DNA of 64,000 bases, taken from NCBI GenBank assembly GCA_964596065.1, contig CAZQSM010000004.1, positions 1 through 64,000 of the forward strand, given 5' to 3'. The notes beneath the pieces were generated by a model, which saw only the letters and a list, made by a program, of their open reading frames with translations, did not search any database and was not told the DNA's origin. Within the stretch, counting starts at the first letter, position 1. Each line of letters opens with the position of its first letter. Source of the stretch: SZUA-254 sp964596065 (lineage in GTDB: Bacteria > Bacteroidota > Ignavibacteria > UBA10030 > SZUA-254). The position numbers and the translations under genes are program-made. Positions 1-8,783 of the stretch are shown here, piece by piece.

Positions 1-1975
1 ACGACAGGTCCACCCTGATCCGGTTCTCGTTGAACGCCGACTCCGGGCTCTCCGAGTAGAGCGTGTCGTACGCGATCCCGCCCGTCGACGTCGGGCGCTC
101 CACGACCGCGATGTCGGGGATCCCGAACGACGTCACCGCGTACCAGTAGCGCTTCCCCCGCACCAGGTTCGAGTCGATGAAGACGCTGTCGAGCCCCGTG
201 TTGAATCCATACTCATCGCCGAGGATGTCGAATTCCTTGATGAGCGTGAAGCTCGAGCGTTCAGGCTCGTCGCCGGGGTCCTCGCTGCGGTAGAGGCGGT
301 ACCCCTCGAACGTCCGCCCTCCCGGCAGGTAGCCCGTTGAATCGCATCGGTGGCCCCCCTGCCCGCAGGGAGGATTAATCCGTCGCCAGTCGTCGGGGGG
401 ATACGCCTGCGCCAGCTTGTTCGAATCGTCCCACGTCTGCAGCGGGTCGATCGGCCCCACGCTCCCGCCCCATTCGAGCTTCACCTGCTGGAACCCCTCG
501 GTGTGCTTCATCGACGGGGAGGGCGGCACCACCGGCGGCACGTAGCCGCGCTTGAATAACTTGATCGCCTTCTCGGCGTTCTCCTTCAGGTTGTTCGGCC
601 CCGCTTCGACTCCCTCTCCGCCCACGAGCGCCACAGAGATCTTGATGGTGTCCCCGGGAGGGAATTCGTCGAACGGTCCGAAGGAGAAGAGGAAGCGGGT
701 GTCGGAGGGGTTCGTCGGGCTCTCGCACGTCGCGATCAGCCGGTCGGGGAACGGCTCCCCGCTCATCCAGCTGTAGAGCACCGAATCGACCGTCCCCGGG
801 CTCGGGTTGGTCGTGAAGTTGAACCACTGGTAGATGTATTTCAGCTCGCTCAGCGGTTTCGGCGTGCCGAGCACCGTGATCCCGATCGGCGTCGACCCCC
901 GGTCGATCGGGTTGTGGATGTACGCGGTGCGTAATGAATCGAAATAGCAGGAATAGTTGCGCGACGCGTAGGTGCCCGAGTTGATCGGCCCGACGTCCGC
1001 GTCAATAAAAAACGCGACATAGACCTCTTCGATCACCTTGTTCGAGGTGTTGATGAAGTAGTAATCGAACGGGATCACCGCGTTGGCGAAGTTTCCGCTC
1101 CAGGCGTAGGTCTTCTGGATCAGCTTGATCCCCATCGGGAAATGGCCGCTCGGCGGGTCGTTGTCGTCGCGGGCGGAGCAGTAGAGGTCCTTGTCCGAGA
1201 TTGCCGCGTAATCCTCGTCGACGTGCGGCTCGCCGTGGTCGGGGATGCCGTTCTTCTCGGTGTAGGCGTCCGGGTCGTCCTTCCGGCGGAAATTGCCGTT
1301 CGCGTCGGGGCGGCACAAGTCGGTCTTCGACCGGTCGTAATTGTCGAAGTTCGGGTCGGGGTTGTTGAGGGAGTCGTACCCCCCCCGGCAGCCGACCTCG
1401 AACTCATCGGGGATCCCGTCGGAACCGATGTCGTCGGTGGCGAGGACCCAGTCGCCGTCGTTGTCGAGGCCGTCCAGGTCGTCCTCGTCGACGAGCCCGT
1501 CGTTGTCGTCGTCATACCCCCTGCGGTTCGGTTCAGTCGCGCTGTCGTGCACAGAGGTCTGCCAGATCAGCTCGCGAAGCGGATGGCGCGGGTCGGGACG
1601 GAAATACTTGAACGCGTTGTCACCGTTATAGCCCTCCGAGACCCGCCGCGTGCCATCCACCTTGCCGCCGATCCATGGCCCCGCGCCGAACACGTGTTCG
1701 ATCCCGGATCCGGCCGGGTACTCGAGCCCGTACGGGGGGTTCTGGTTCTGGAAATTGCCGTCCCAGGCCTCCTGGCCGAACGTCATCTGGTTGCTGATCC
1801 AGACGCGCATGTCGAATCCCTGCACGGCCCGCTTGGCATAGTTCACCGCCGTCTTCGACGGCGATGCCGGATCGCCGGCGCCCCTCCGGTCTCCCCTGTC
1901 GCCCGCGCTCACATTCACCGCCGCCAGCAGGCCGACGCCGATGACTCCCAGGAAGAGTTTTCTGAACATTGTCAT
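1..1975 (-). CDS. Secreted aspartate-rich repeat protein, C-terminus cut by window edge
   Basis: The frame is open from an ATG at 1975 (or 1969) to the window edge, giving at least 658 codons with no stop. The N-terminus MTMFRKLFLGVIGVGLLAA is a typical signal peptide, so the protein is exported. Around residues 150-190 it has an acidic stretch (YDDDNDGLVDEDD, then LDNDGDW, then GSDGIPDEFEVGC) resembling calcium-binding aspartate-rich repeats. It is clearly a paralogue of the protein at 11976-14306, sharing the same block order, the GCxGG motif and the DTLYxE segment near the end. It lies 22 nt after the TonB-dependent receptor gene and is probably the fourth gene of that operon. By analogy with the paralogue the missing C-terminus probably carries a sorting or FlgD-like domain. 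No enzymatic function can be assigned; a surface or structural role is inference. Confidence 0.8.
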   Translation of the reverse strand, partial: MTMFRKLFLGVIGVGLLAAVNVSAGDRGDRRGAGDPASPSKTAVNYAKRAVQGFDMRVWISNQMTFGQEAWDGNFQNQNPPYGLEYPAGSGIEHVFGAGPWIGGKVDGTRRVSEGYNGDNAFKYFRPDPRHPLRELIWQTSVHDSATEPNRRGYDDDNDGLVDEDDLDGLDNDGDWVLATDDIGSDGIPDEFEVGCRGGYDSLNNPDPNFDNYDRSKTDLCRPDANGNFRRKDDPDAYTEKNGIPDHGEPHVDEDYAAISDKDLYCSARDDNDPPSGHFPMGIKLIQKTYAWSGNFANAVIPFDYYFINTSNKVIEEVYVAFFIDADVGPINSGTYASRNYSCYFDSLRTAYIHNPIDRGSTPIGITVLGTPKPLSELKYIYQWFNFTTNPSPGTVDSVLYSWMSGEPFPDRLIATCESPTNPSDTRFLFSFGPFDEFPPGDTIKISVALVGGEGVEAGPNNLKENAEKAIKLFKRGYVPPVVPPSPSMKHTEGFQQVKLEWGGSVGPIDPLQTWDDSNKLAQAYPPDDWRRINPPCGQGGHRCDSTGYLPGGRTFEGYRLYRSEDPGDEPERSSFTLIKEFDILGDEYGFNTGLDSVFIDSNLVRGKRYWYAVTSFGIPDIAVVERPTSTGGIAYDTLYSESPESAFNENRIRVDLS

Positions 1976-1997
1976 TTTCACCCGTTGCGTTGTCCGT

Positions 1998-4889
1998 TTA
2001 ATCCCAGTTCACTTTGACCCCGAGCAGGATCTGCCGGGGGGCGTCGAAGAAAGTCTGATCGAGGAAATCGAATTCCGTCTTGTGCCACGGGTTGATCACT
2101 CCCGCGTTCGGGTCGCTCGGGTTCAGGTCGCCGTACACCGGCGGTTCGCCCGTGTAGTTGAGCACCCTGCTCACGTTTCGCCTGTTGAAGAGGTTGGTGA
2201 CGTCGAGCGTGGCGATGAGGTTCATCCTGCCGGTCAGCCTGAACCCCTTGAAGATACTCAGGTTGATCGTCGACGTATACGGGTTCGATTCGGTGTTCAC
2301 CAGGAACACGTTGCTCTGCGTCGTGCGGCTCCTGTAGGGCGTATACGGGAAGCCGCTCCCGATCGACCAGGTCACGGAGATGCCATAGTTATTCACGAAC
2401 GGCAGACCAAAAAACTTCCCCTCCTCGTTGGAGCCGACCCGGTAGGTTGCGAAGACGTTCGCCGTGTGGTTCTGGTCCCAGTTGAGTCGCGTCTCGCGCG
2501 GCAGCTGGAACTCCGGGTTGAAGACACTGGCGAACGGGTTCGACGAACGGCCCTTGGCGATCTGGTAGGAATAGCTCGAGTTGAGGGAGAAATTCCCGGA
2601 GAAGGCCTGGTTGAAGGTGATCTCGAATCCCCTCGATGACGCGTAATCGAAATTGATCGGGACGACGATGTCGACGAGGTTGACCCCGGTGACATAGTCG
2701 AAGATGTCCTTGTAAAATGCGCGGATGGCGAAGGCCATGTCGTCGGTGAACTGGTCCTCGAAACCAGCCTCATACTGGACCGTGCGCTGCGGCTTCAGGT
2801 CCGGGTTTCCGACGAGTGTCCGTTCGCTGAGCGTGCGGTCGAAGGGGTTGCGGAAGAAATTGTCCCTGTCAGGCAGCTGGAGGAAATGTCCGTAGTTGAA
2901 GTAGAAGACGATCCTGTCGGTGACCGGGTACCCGATCGAGAGGCGTGGGCTGAAATTACCGTGCGTCAGGTAATAGAGGAACGAACTCCCCCCCGAGAGC
3001 CGCTTGAATTCCCCGGGTTCGCCGGTTGAGGAACGTTCCCGTTCGGCCCATTCCGCGGTGAAACCCGTCGCGGCCTGCCACCTGTTGATGTAATCGGGGT
3101 CGAAGACCTGGCGCCCGACGTCGAACCAGTCGTACCGGATGCCGAGGTGGAGGTTCAGCCCAGAAAATTCGATGTTGTCCTGCAGGAACAGGCCGCCCCG
3201 GTTGGGATAGTTGTTGATGTAGGCGCGGAACTGTCCGTAGCCGGGGTAGTCGCCGTGGTCGGTCGTGACCCGGCCCGGATAGGGCGGGTTCACGAGCGTT
3301 CCGGTCGAATCGCTCAATTGCGCGGTGGGGCGGCTGATCTCCGTCGAATTGATCTCCTCGAAATTCAATTCGAAGCCGGTTTTCAGGAGGTGCAGTTCGT
3401 GAATCTGGCTGTTGAAGTCGAACCGGGTCGACCAGACCGCGCTCTCGGAGTTGAACCAGCGCTGCCCGGTGCTGACGTCGACGAAATTGTCGTCGTTGAC
3501 GTCGAGGTTCTCGTACGCGGATGAATACGCCGGAGGGGGCGTGCCCGCGATGTCATTGCCGTCCTTGGTTTCGAGCTTCGCCAGGTAAAATTTCAGAAAC
3601 GACTTTCCCCCGGTGAAGAAGTGTGTCCATCCGAGGTTGTTCTGGATCGAGAAACCCGCCCCGAGGGAGGAGGAGTCGGCCCGGTACCGGTACGCCGGGT
3701 TGTAACTGTGGCTCGAGGTGAGGCTGGCCCGGTAGCCGTAACTGACCTGGTCCTCGCCGCTGATGTCGTACTTGAGTTTGGTGTTGAAGGTGAAGGAGTT
3801 GTGCTGGTTTTCGGCGTAACGGAAACCGAGACCGTTGAGGATCCCGCCGAGGAAGCCGTTCAGTTCGACCCTGCGTTCAAGCGGGTTGTAAAACTCATTC
3901 TTCACGTAGTTGAACGCCCCGTCCCGTTTGCTCACGTCGGCGCTGACAAAGAAGCTCAGGTCCCCCGGCAGATCCACCCCGAGGCCGGGGAGGACGTATT
4001 TGCTGATGGGTTCCGGACCACCGAACGAGAGCGAAGAATACCATTCGTTCTGGTTCGTGGTCGCGATCTTGTCGGTCCGGTACTGCACCGAGCCGGTGTA
4101 CCGGTCGCCGCCCGATTTCGTGACGATGTTGATGATGCCCGACTGCGCGTTGCCGTAATCGGCGTCGAATCCGCTCGTCTGGACGCTCACCGACTGAATC
4201 GCGTTCGCCGACACCGCGAGACCGCTCGATCCCCCGCCGATCCCCGCCGAGGCGCCGGCGTACAACGCGGAAAGTTCGGCGTTGAGGCTCGAGGTCGTCT
4301 GCAGGTCTCCCGAGTTACCAACGATGCTGTTCGTCGGGATTCCGTCGACCAGGTACTGGACTTCGTTCGCCCGCCCTCCGCGCAGGAAGAGGTTGTTCCC
4401 CTGCTTGACCACCCCCGCCTGGAGCTTCAACACGTCCTCGACGTTTTTCACGTTCGGGATGCTCTCGATGGCGTCTTTCGATACCGTCTGCGTTCCCGAG
4501 GTGATCTGTGAATTCACCAGCTGCTGGTCCGCGGTGATCGTGACCCCGGTGAGCTGCACCTCCTCGGAGACCATCTGGAAATTGAGCTGGGTCGTCTCGT
4601 CCGCGCCGATCTTGACGTCCTTCGCCTCGGTCTGCGCGTACCCGATGGCGCTGACGCGCACCGCGTAGTTGCCGATCGGGATGCCGATGATGGAAAACTT
4701 CCCCTCCGGATCCGTGGTCGCCCCCCGGGTCGTCCCGACCACGAGGATGTTCACGCCGAAGAGCGGTTCCCCGGTGCTCCGGTCGGAGACCTTGCCGACG
4801 ATCTTGCCCGTATTGCCCGCGGGAAGATTCGCCGGGGTGAGGAGCGTCACCAGCGCGGCCGCCAGGATGAATCGGATGCAGTTGGTCAT
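1998..4889 (-). CDS. TonB-dependent outer-membrane receptor with carboxypeptidase-regulatory-like N-terminal domain
   Basis: This 963-residue protein has a signal peptide (MTNCIRFILAAALVTLLTP), then a CarboxypepD_reg-like domain (about residues 25-110, GKIVGKVSDRSTGEPLFGVNI). A plug domain follows (about 120-260, with FLRGGRANEVQYLVDGIP) and then a long beta-barrel ending in aromatic-rich strands (LLGVKVNWD). The family imports large substrates across the outer membrane using TonB energy. The ATG at 4889 is preferred over a TTG at 4916 because it follows GTGAGGAC about 9 nt upstream and starts the signal peptide. It is the third gene of a four-gene unit, 23 nt after a lipoprotein gene. No SusD-type partner is recognisable, but the two upstream lipoproteins may be accessory surface proteins. 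The substrate is unknown. Confidence 0.92.
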   Translation of the reverse strand: MTNCIRFILAAALVTLLTPANLPAGNTGKIVGKVSDRSTGEPLFGVNILVVGTTRGATTDPEGKFSIIGIPIGNYAVRVSAIGYAQTEAKDVKIGADETTQLNFQMVSEEVQLTGVTITADQQLVNSQITSGTQTVSKDAIESIPNVKNVEDVLKLQAGVVKQGNNLFLRGGRANEVQYLVDGIPTNSIVGNSGDLQTTSSLNAELSALYAGASAGIGGGSSGLAVSANAIQSVSVQTSGFDADYGNAQSGIINIVTKSGGDRYTGSVQYRTDKIATTNQNEWYSSLSFGGPEPISKYVLPGLGVDLPGDLSFFVSADVSKRDGAFNYVKNEFYNPLERRVELNGFLGGILNGLGFRYAENQHNSFTFNTKLKYDISGEDQVSYGYRASLTSSHSYNPAYRYRADSSSLGAGFSIQNNLGWTHFFTGGKSFLKFYLAKLETKDGNDIAGTPPPAYSSAYENLDVNDDNFVDVSTGQRWFNSESAVWSTRFDFNSQIHELHLLKTGFELNFEEINSTEISRPTAQLSDSTGTLVNPPYPGRVTTDHGDYPGYGQFRAYINNYPNRGGLFLQDNIEFSGLNLHLGIRYDWFDVGRQVFDPDYINRWQAATGFTAEWAERERSSTGEPGEFKRLSGGSSFLYYLTHGNFSPRLSIGYPVTDRIVFYFNYGHFLQLPDRDNFFRNPFDRTLSERTLVGNPDLKPQRTVQYEAGFEDQFTDDMAFAIRAFYKDIFDYVTGVNLVDIVVPINFDYASSRGFEITFNQAFSGNFSLNSSYSYQIAKGRSSNPFASVFNPEFQLPRETRLNWDQNHTANVFATYRVGSNEEGKFFGLPFVNNYGISVTWSIGSGFPYTPYRSRTTQSNVFLVNTESNPYTSTINLSIFKGFRLTGRMNLIATLDVTNLFNRRNVSRVLNYTGEPPVYGDLNPSDPNAGVINPWHKTEFDFLDQTFFDAPRQILLGVKVNWD

Positions 4890-4912
4890 AATGATGTCCT
4901 CACTGGTGCGTA

Positions 4913-6718
4913 TCAAAGGTGTTTGAGATCGCGGAAGGCCTTCCGCAGGACTTCGACCGCGGCGGCCTGTTCTGTGAAGTAGAGCGGGAATCCGAGGTAG
5001 ATGACGTCATAGGTCAGCCCGATGTAGCGGATGCCGAGGACGCCCCCCTCAAAGAAGGGCACATTGTCCCTGGAATCGAACCGGTAGATGATTTCACCGA
5101 ACCCGTACGCCTGGTAAATGTGGTAGGACGGCATCGCCCCCTGCCAGGCGGAATCCAGCTTGGCCATGTCGAGCGGAGCGTCGGGATACTGATCGGCATC
5201 GGGAATCGTCTGATGTTTCGCCCCGACGTATTGCGGGTTGGTGACGGCCGTTTGATTCAGGATGTGAAGGATGTTGTTCCAGAAATTGGCCGATGGCGGG
5301 ATGATGTCTCCCCGTGTCAGATTCCAGCCGTTGATCAGCGTCTTTCCGCCGGCGTAGCAATAATCGAGCAATTTCGATTGTGACCGCGCGTTGATCGTCG
5401 GGGCCCGGTAAAAATCATTGCCGTTGTCCCCGACGACGTGGATGAGGCTGTACTGACCCAGGACACCGAGCCCGGGCCATGTTCCAAGGAGCGTCGTGTT
5501 GTACGGAACGTTGAACACGTCATATTTTCCCGTCAGGCCGAGTGCATCGTAGAGCTGCGCGTAATACTCGAGCATGTGGGATCGCGCCGGCCTGGTGGGC
5601 AGCACGGCGAGCGAATCCCAGTTGAAGGTGTTGTTGATGAGGAGTATCCTCTGGGTTGCCCCCGGTTTGGCAAATTCGGGATAAATGGTGCTAAAATCCC
5701 GGTAGGCCCAGAAGGTATCAAGACGGGCGCTGTCGGTGCCCGCGTTGACGGGCCTGGTGAAGTACCCCCGGGTCGAGATCGATCCGAATTCGTTTCTGGC
5801 CCTCACATAGATCCGGTGGTTGATCGCGTAGGGATCCGGGAGGTCCGAGCCGTTGATGCGGGCCCGCGGACTAAGGCTGAACTCAGACCATTTGGCGTCG
5901 AGCGATTCGGGGGGCCAGAGGTCCCTGTCCACCACCCATGAATACTCGATGGTGCGACTGTTCGGGTCGAAGCCCTGGAAGGTGAATTCCGTCCCCTGGT
6001 AGGTGTCGGTGTATTGATTCAGCACAAGGACGGTGTCCGTCGGGCCGGTCTGGACCAGCACGTCCGGCGGAGCGACGATCGGCGTGAAGAAGTCGAGCGT
6101 GGCCGGCGTCGGATCGAGCGCTCCGTTGTTGTCGATGGCCGCGACCTCGAACGTGTGCGGGTTGAGCGTGTCCTGGGAGTCAAAGATGAACGTCCCCCTG
6201 CTCGGATTCTGGTGCGTCGGGTACCGGTTTCCGTCGGGGTTCGAGGCGAAGAGCCTGACGCCGACGATTTCGAGCGTGTCGCCGCGGGCGAGCGCGTTCA
6301 ACCTCGTGGTGTCGAGTCCCTCCGGGGGAAGCGTCGAGAAGAAGCGGTAGATCTCGGGCATCTGTATGGCAGTGTCGACCTCCGCGATCAGCGCGAGGCC
6401 GCCGACCAGGATGTTCAGGATGTAGGTGTACGGCTTCTGTTCAACCGGCGCGCCGGCGTTCGCCTGGAAGGTCCACGTATAACGGTAGCCGACGACGTAT
6501 CCGTCGCCATCGTCGCCGAGCCACGAGAGCGAGACGAGCGGGCTCGTCGAGATGGTGCCGGGGGGCGGAACGTTCGACAGCCGGGTTTCCGGGGTCCTGT
6601 TCGGGTAGACTTTTCCGGGGTCGTCAGGATCGGTGCAGCCGCCGAGAAGCAGGAGCAGGGAGAGAAACAGGATGCCGGACGAAGCGAGGGGACGTCGGGG
6701 CGCTGTGGAAAAAATCAT
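4913..6718 (-). CDS. Large lipoprotein with Ig-like N-terminal half and amidotransferase-like C-terminal half
   Basis: This 601-residue protein begins with a lipoprotein signal peptide whose lipobox is LLLLGGC, so it should be lipid-anchored. The ATG at 6718 has AGGAG about 9 nt upstream and begins the signal peptide. The first half contains beta-rich segments typical of Ig/fibronectin-like modules, including SLSWLGDDGDGYVVGYRYTWTF around residue 55 and a similar IEYSWVVDRDLW segment later. From about residue 355 the pattern changes: RILLINNTFNW, a DVFNVPYN segment, LIHVVGDNGND, then LLDYCYAGGKTLINGW. This resembles class I glutamine-amidotransferase-like folds, here without an obvious catalytic Cys-His-Glu triad. 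The gene sits between a DUF4382-like lipoprotein and a TonB receptor gene, so a surface accessory role is inferred. Confidence 0.75.
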   Translation of the reverse strand: MIFSTAPRRPLASSGILFLSLLLLLGGCTDPDDPGKVYPNRTPETRLSNVPPPGTISTSPLVSLSWLGDDGDGYVVGYRYTWTFQANAGAPVEQKPYTYILNILVGGLALIAEVDTAIQMPEIYRFFSTLPPEGLDTTRLNALARGDTLEIVGVRLFASNPDGNRYPTHQNPSRGTFIFDSQDTLNPHTFEVAAIDNNGALDPTPATLDFFTPIVAPPDVLVQTGPTDTVLVLNQYTDTYQGTEFTFQGFDPNSRTIEYSWVVDRDLWPPESLDAKWSEFSLSPRARINGSDLPDPYAINHRIYVRARNEFGSISTRGYFTRPVNAGTDSARLDTFWAYRDFSTIYPEFAKPGATQRILLINNTFNWDSLAVLPTRPARSHMLEYYAQLYDALGLTGKYDVFNVPYNTTLLGTWPGLGVLGQYSLIHVVGDNGNDFYRAPTINARSQSKLLDYCYAGGKTLINGWNLTRGDIIPPSANFWNNILHILNQTAVTNPQYVGAKHQTIPDADQYPDAPLDMAKLDSAWQGAMPSYHIYQAYGFGEIIYRFDSRDNVPFFEGGVLGIRYIGLTYDVIYLGFPLYFTEQAAAVEVLRKAFRDLKHL

Positions 6719-6749
6719 CTGGAGAGCTCCTCTGGAGAGAGAAAGAATG

Positions 6750-7340
6750 TCATCGGATTTCGTTGATGGAAGAGATGCTGTAGAACGGCCTGAACTGATA
6801 CGTGTTGGCCTTCCGGAGCAGTGTCGAATCGAGGTTGACTTCAAGAATGATCCGCGTCGTCGTCAATTCCTTGATGGAGAACGGGCTCCTGAAGCGGAGG
6901 CGCGGATCGAAGTCGGTTTCCCGCTCGACGGTGATGACCCGGTAACCGTCGAGGATCGCCTGGCGCGCCGGCTCGAGGAGCAGGTCGATCCCCTTGTACG
7001 ATCCCGGCGGAACGTAGGTCTGCCCGATGATCAGGGCCGAATCCCTCGCCCTGACGTCGAGCGTGTTCAGCTTCGTGTCCTCCCGGTCGATCGCCTGGAG
7101 ATCGCCGTACACGACCGCCCTCGCGTCGTCGTTCCTGATCGCCTCGACGGAGGAAACCGTGAGGATGAAATTGTTGAGGGGATCGAATTTGATGTTCCCC
7201 GAGATCGTCTTCAGGCGGACCTCGACGATGCCCGGCAGCGGCGAGGCGTATTCCGTCTGGCATCCCAGGTTGATCATCGAAGAGAGCAACGGCATCGCGA
7301 GGAGAAGGACCACACCCGCGCGCGAGATCTTTGCGTTCAT
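6750..7340 (-). CDS. DUF4382-like lipoprotein
   Basis: The 196-residue product starts at the ATG at 7340 with a hydrophobic leader and a lipobox-like INLGC, indicating a lipoprotein. The body (LTVSSVEAIRNDD, LNTLDVRARDSALIIGQTYVPPGSYKGIDLLLEPA) matches the pattern of DUF4382 lipoproteins: a beta-sandwich in which an SV(E)-containing strand is followed by a VPxGxYxxIxL strand. That family assignment is from remembered sequence character, not a search. No clear ribosome-binding site is visible. A strong promoter lies about 50 nt upstream, making this the first gene of the unit that includes the large lipoprotein (31 nt downstream) and the TonB-dependent receptor. Function is unknown. Confidence 0.72.
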   Translation of the reverse strand: MNAKISRAGVVLLLAMPLLSSMINLGCQTEYASPLPGIVEVRLKTISGNIKFDPLNNFILTVSSVEAIRNDDARAVVYGDLQAIDREDTKLNTLDVRARDSALIIGQTYVPPGSYKGIDLLLEPARQAILDGYRVITVERETDFDPRLRFRSPFSIKELTTTRIILEVNLDSTLLRKANTYQFRPFYSISSINEIR

Positions 7341-7398
7341 GACGAAGACCGATAGTAATAATGAGAGGAAAAACTTGGCGGTATAGCTTGAATAACCG

Positions 7399-7427
7399 AG
7401 TATATGAAATATTCCCAAGAAGGTCAA
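7399..7427 (-). promoter_or_regulatory. Sigma70-type promoter of the TonB-receptor operon
   Basis: On the minus strand a -35 TTGACC (7427-7422) is followed by exactly 17 bp and a -10 TATACT (7404-7399). This is close to consensus and is set in an AT-rich patch within GC-rich DNA. The predicted start site near 7392 gives a leader of about 50 nt before the ATG at 7340. Confidence 0.75.
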
Positions 7428-7574
7428 GTTTTTACCCCCTGAAAACGCAGGCTTTCGGCCCATCCAACCCCGACACCACCTCCCCCGCTTCCCGGCATCA
7501 ACCCTCCATCCCGGCCCCCGGAGGACGCCGCTAACCCCATGGATATCATCCGGATAAGTTCTAGGATGAGCGGT

Positions 7575-7617
7575 TTGGTTTCCGTAAATTGATGACCGGG
7601 GGTTCGCCGGAAACCAA
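7575..7617. repeat. 10-bp perfect inverted repeat, 23-nt loop
   Basis: The left arm TTGGTTTCCG and right arm CGGAAACCAA are perfect reverse complements separated by 23 nt. It lies in the divergent spacer about 80 nt upstream of the propeller lipoprotein start, so it could be an operator or a structured leader. There is no U-tract, so it is not an obvious intrinsic terminator. Confidence 0.55.
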
Positions 7618-7695
7618 TCCCGCGCGATCCACGTTGAAACTCCATCGAAGCCCTTGCGTATACGACAATCAAAACCAACCGGTATCACGCGTCCA

Positions 7696-8775
7696 ATGAT
7701 GAAATCGATTTCCGCCCGTTGTTCCGGTCTCGCACCCCTCCTCCTTCTCTCCCTCGTCATGCTGGTCCCGGGGTGTAAAAAGGCCGCGGATATCGTCATA
7801 CCTCCCCCGGGCCCGCCCTGGGTCACCTTCTCGCTGCCGGGCACATCGCAACTCCTGGCGAACGAGATCAACTCCATCCACGCCGACCAGTCGGGACGGG
7901 TCTGGATCGCCACCGACAGCGGGGCCAACTACTTCCAGCGCGGGTCATGGGGCCGGATCCGGGATTCCATCAGGTTCGGCAGTCCGGGGAATTACCGGTA
8001 CGCGGTGAACACAATCTCGTCGGGGAAATTTTCAACCATCTGGTTCGGACTCGACGGCGGGGGCGTGCGGAGGTACCGGGAGGGCGCGTCGAGGTCGGTC
8101 TGGACGACGTACGATTACCCCGACCTGACCTACCCTGTCGTCCAGTCGATCTCCGCGGATCTCGTGGTCAACGGGGACGTCTGGTTCGCCACGACCAACG
8201 GCGTGAGCCGCTTCCTGCCCAGTTCCGCCGACCCGGAATTCGGGACGTGGCAGACGTTCCTCATGCCGTACATCCCGTCGAACCAGGTTTACGCGAGCGC
8301 GATCAATTTCAACGACAACACGGCGTGGTTCGGGACGCAGAACGGCTTCGCGCTCTACAATGACAATCTTGGCGACTGGACGAAATTCGACCTCCCCCCT
8401 GCCTACAACTACAAGATCAACTCGATGGCGTTCGACAAGGCGGGCACGGTCTGGCTGGCGAAGCTCGAGGGGGTGACGCGCTTTAACAAGGAGTCGGGGG
8501 AGTGGACGCACTACACCAATGCGAACACCGGCGGACGGCTTCCCGCCGGGCCGGTCAACGCCGTGACCACCGACCTTGTGTCAACCCGCTGGTTCGGAAC
8601 CGACCAGGGCCTCGTGAGGCTCCGGGACACCAGCTGGACCACCCTCACGATGTCGAACACGCCGGAACTGCCCGACGACGTGATCACGGCGCTGACCTAC
8701 GACAAGCTCGGGAACCTCTGGATCGGGACGAAAAACGGGATCGCCGTCTTTAATGAAGCGGGCACCCGGTTCTGA
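7696..8775 (+). CDS. Beta-propeller (two-component-regulator propeller type) lipoprotein
   Basis: This 359-residue product begins MMKSISARC with a signal peptide and the lipobox VPGC. The rest is a repeated pattern of strands in the style of Reg_prop propeller repeats: INSIHADQSGRVWIATDSG, then SISADLVVNGDVWFATTNG, a VWLAKLEGVTRFN blade, and ALTYDKLGNLWIGTKNGI, each with the W(I/F/L)A/GT core. In many FCB bacteria such propellers are fused to histidine kinases as periplasmic sensors; here no kinase follows and the protein ends after the last blade. The start is ATG at 7696 or 7699; no good ribosome-binding site distinguishes them. It converges with the methyltransferase gene, with 8 nt between the stops. 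A ligand-binding or surface role is inference. Confidence 0.82.
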   Translation: MMKSISARCSGLAPLLLLSLVMLVPGCKKAADIVIPPPGPPWVTFSLPGTSQLLANEINSIHADQSGRVWIATDSGANYFQRGSWGRIRDSIRFGSPGNYRYAVNTISSGKFSTIWFGLDGGGVRRYREGASRSVWTTYDYPDLTYPVVQSISADLVVNGDVWFATTNGVSRFLPSSADPEFGTWQTFLMPYIPSNQVYASAINFNDNTAWFGTQNGFALYNDNLGDWTKFDLPPAYNYKINSMAFDKAGTVWLAKLEGVTRFNKESGEWTHYTNANTGGRLPAGPVNAVTTDLVSTRWFGTDQGLVRLRDTSWTTLTMSNTPELPDDVITALTYDKLGNLWIGTKNGIAVFNEAGTRF

Positions 8776-8783
8776 ACCGGTGA

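Larger units (their letters stand above)
7341..7695. other. Divergent intergenic region (355 bp)
   Basis: This spacer separates the minus-strand lipoprotein/TonB operon from the plus-strand propeller lipoprotein. It holds the strong minus-strand promoter at 7399-7427 and a 10-bp inverted repeat at 7575-7617. A weaker plus-strand promoter-like pair (TTGAAA near 7633, TATACG near 7658) has a long 19-bp spacer. No open frame in it has coding character. Confidence 0.6.

Noticed and set aside
1142..2017. A 291-codon plus-strand open frame opposite the edge protein
   Set aside because: It is the antisense shadow of a high-GC gene: valine/arginine-rich, no recognisable motif, and fully covered by the minus-strand gene with a signal peptide and a paralogue.
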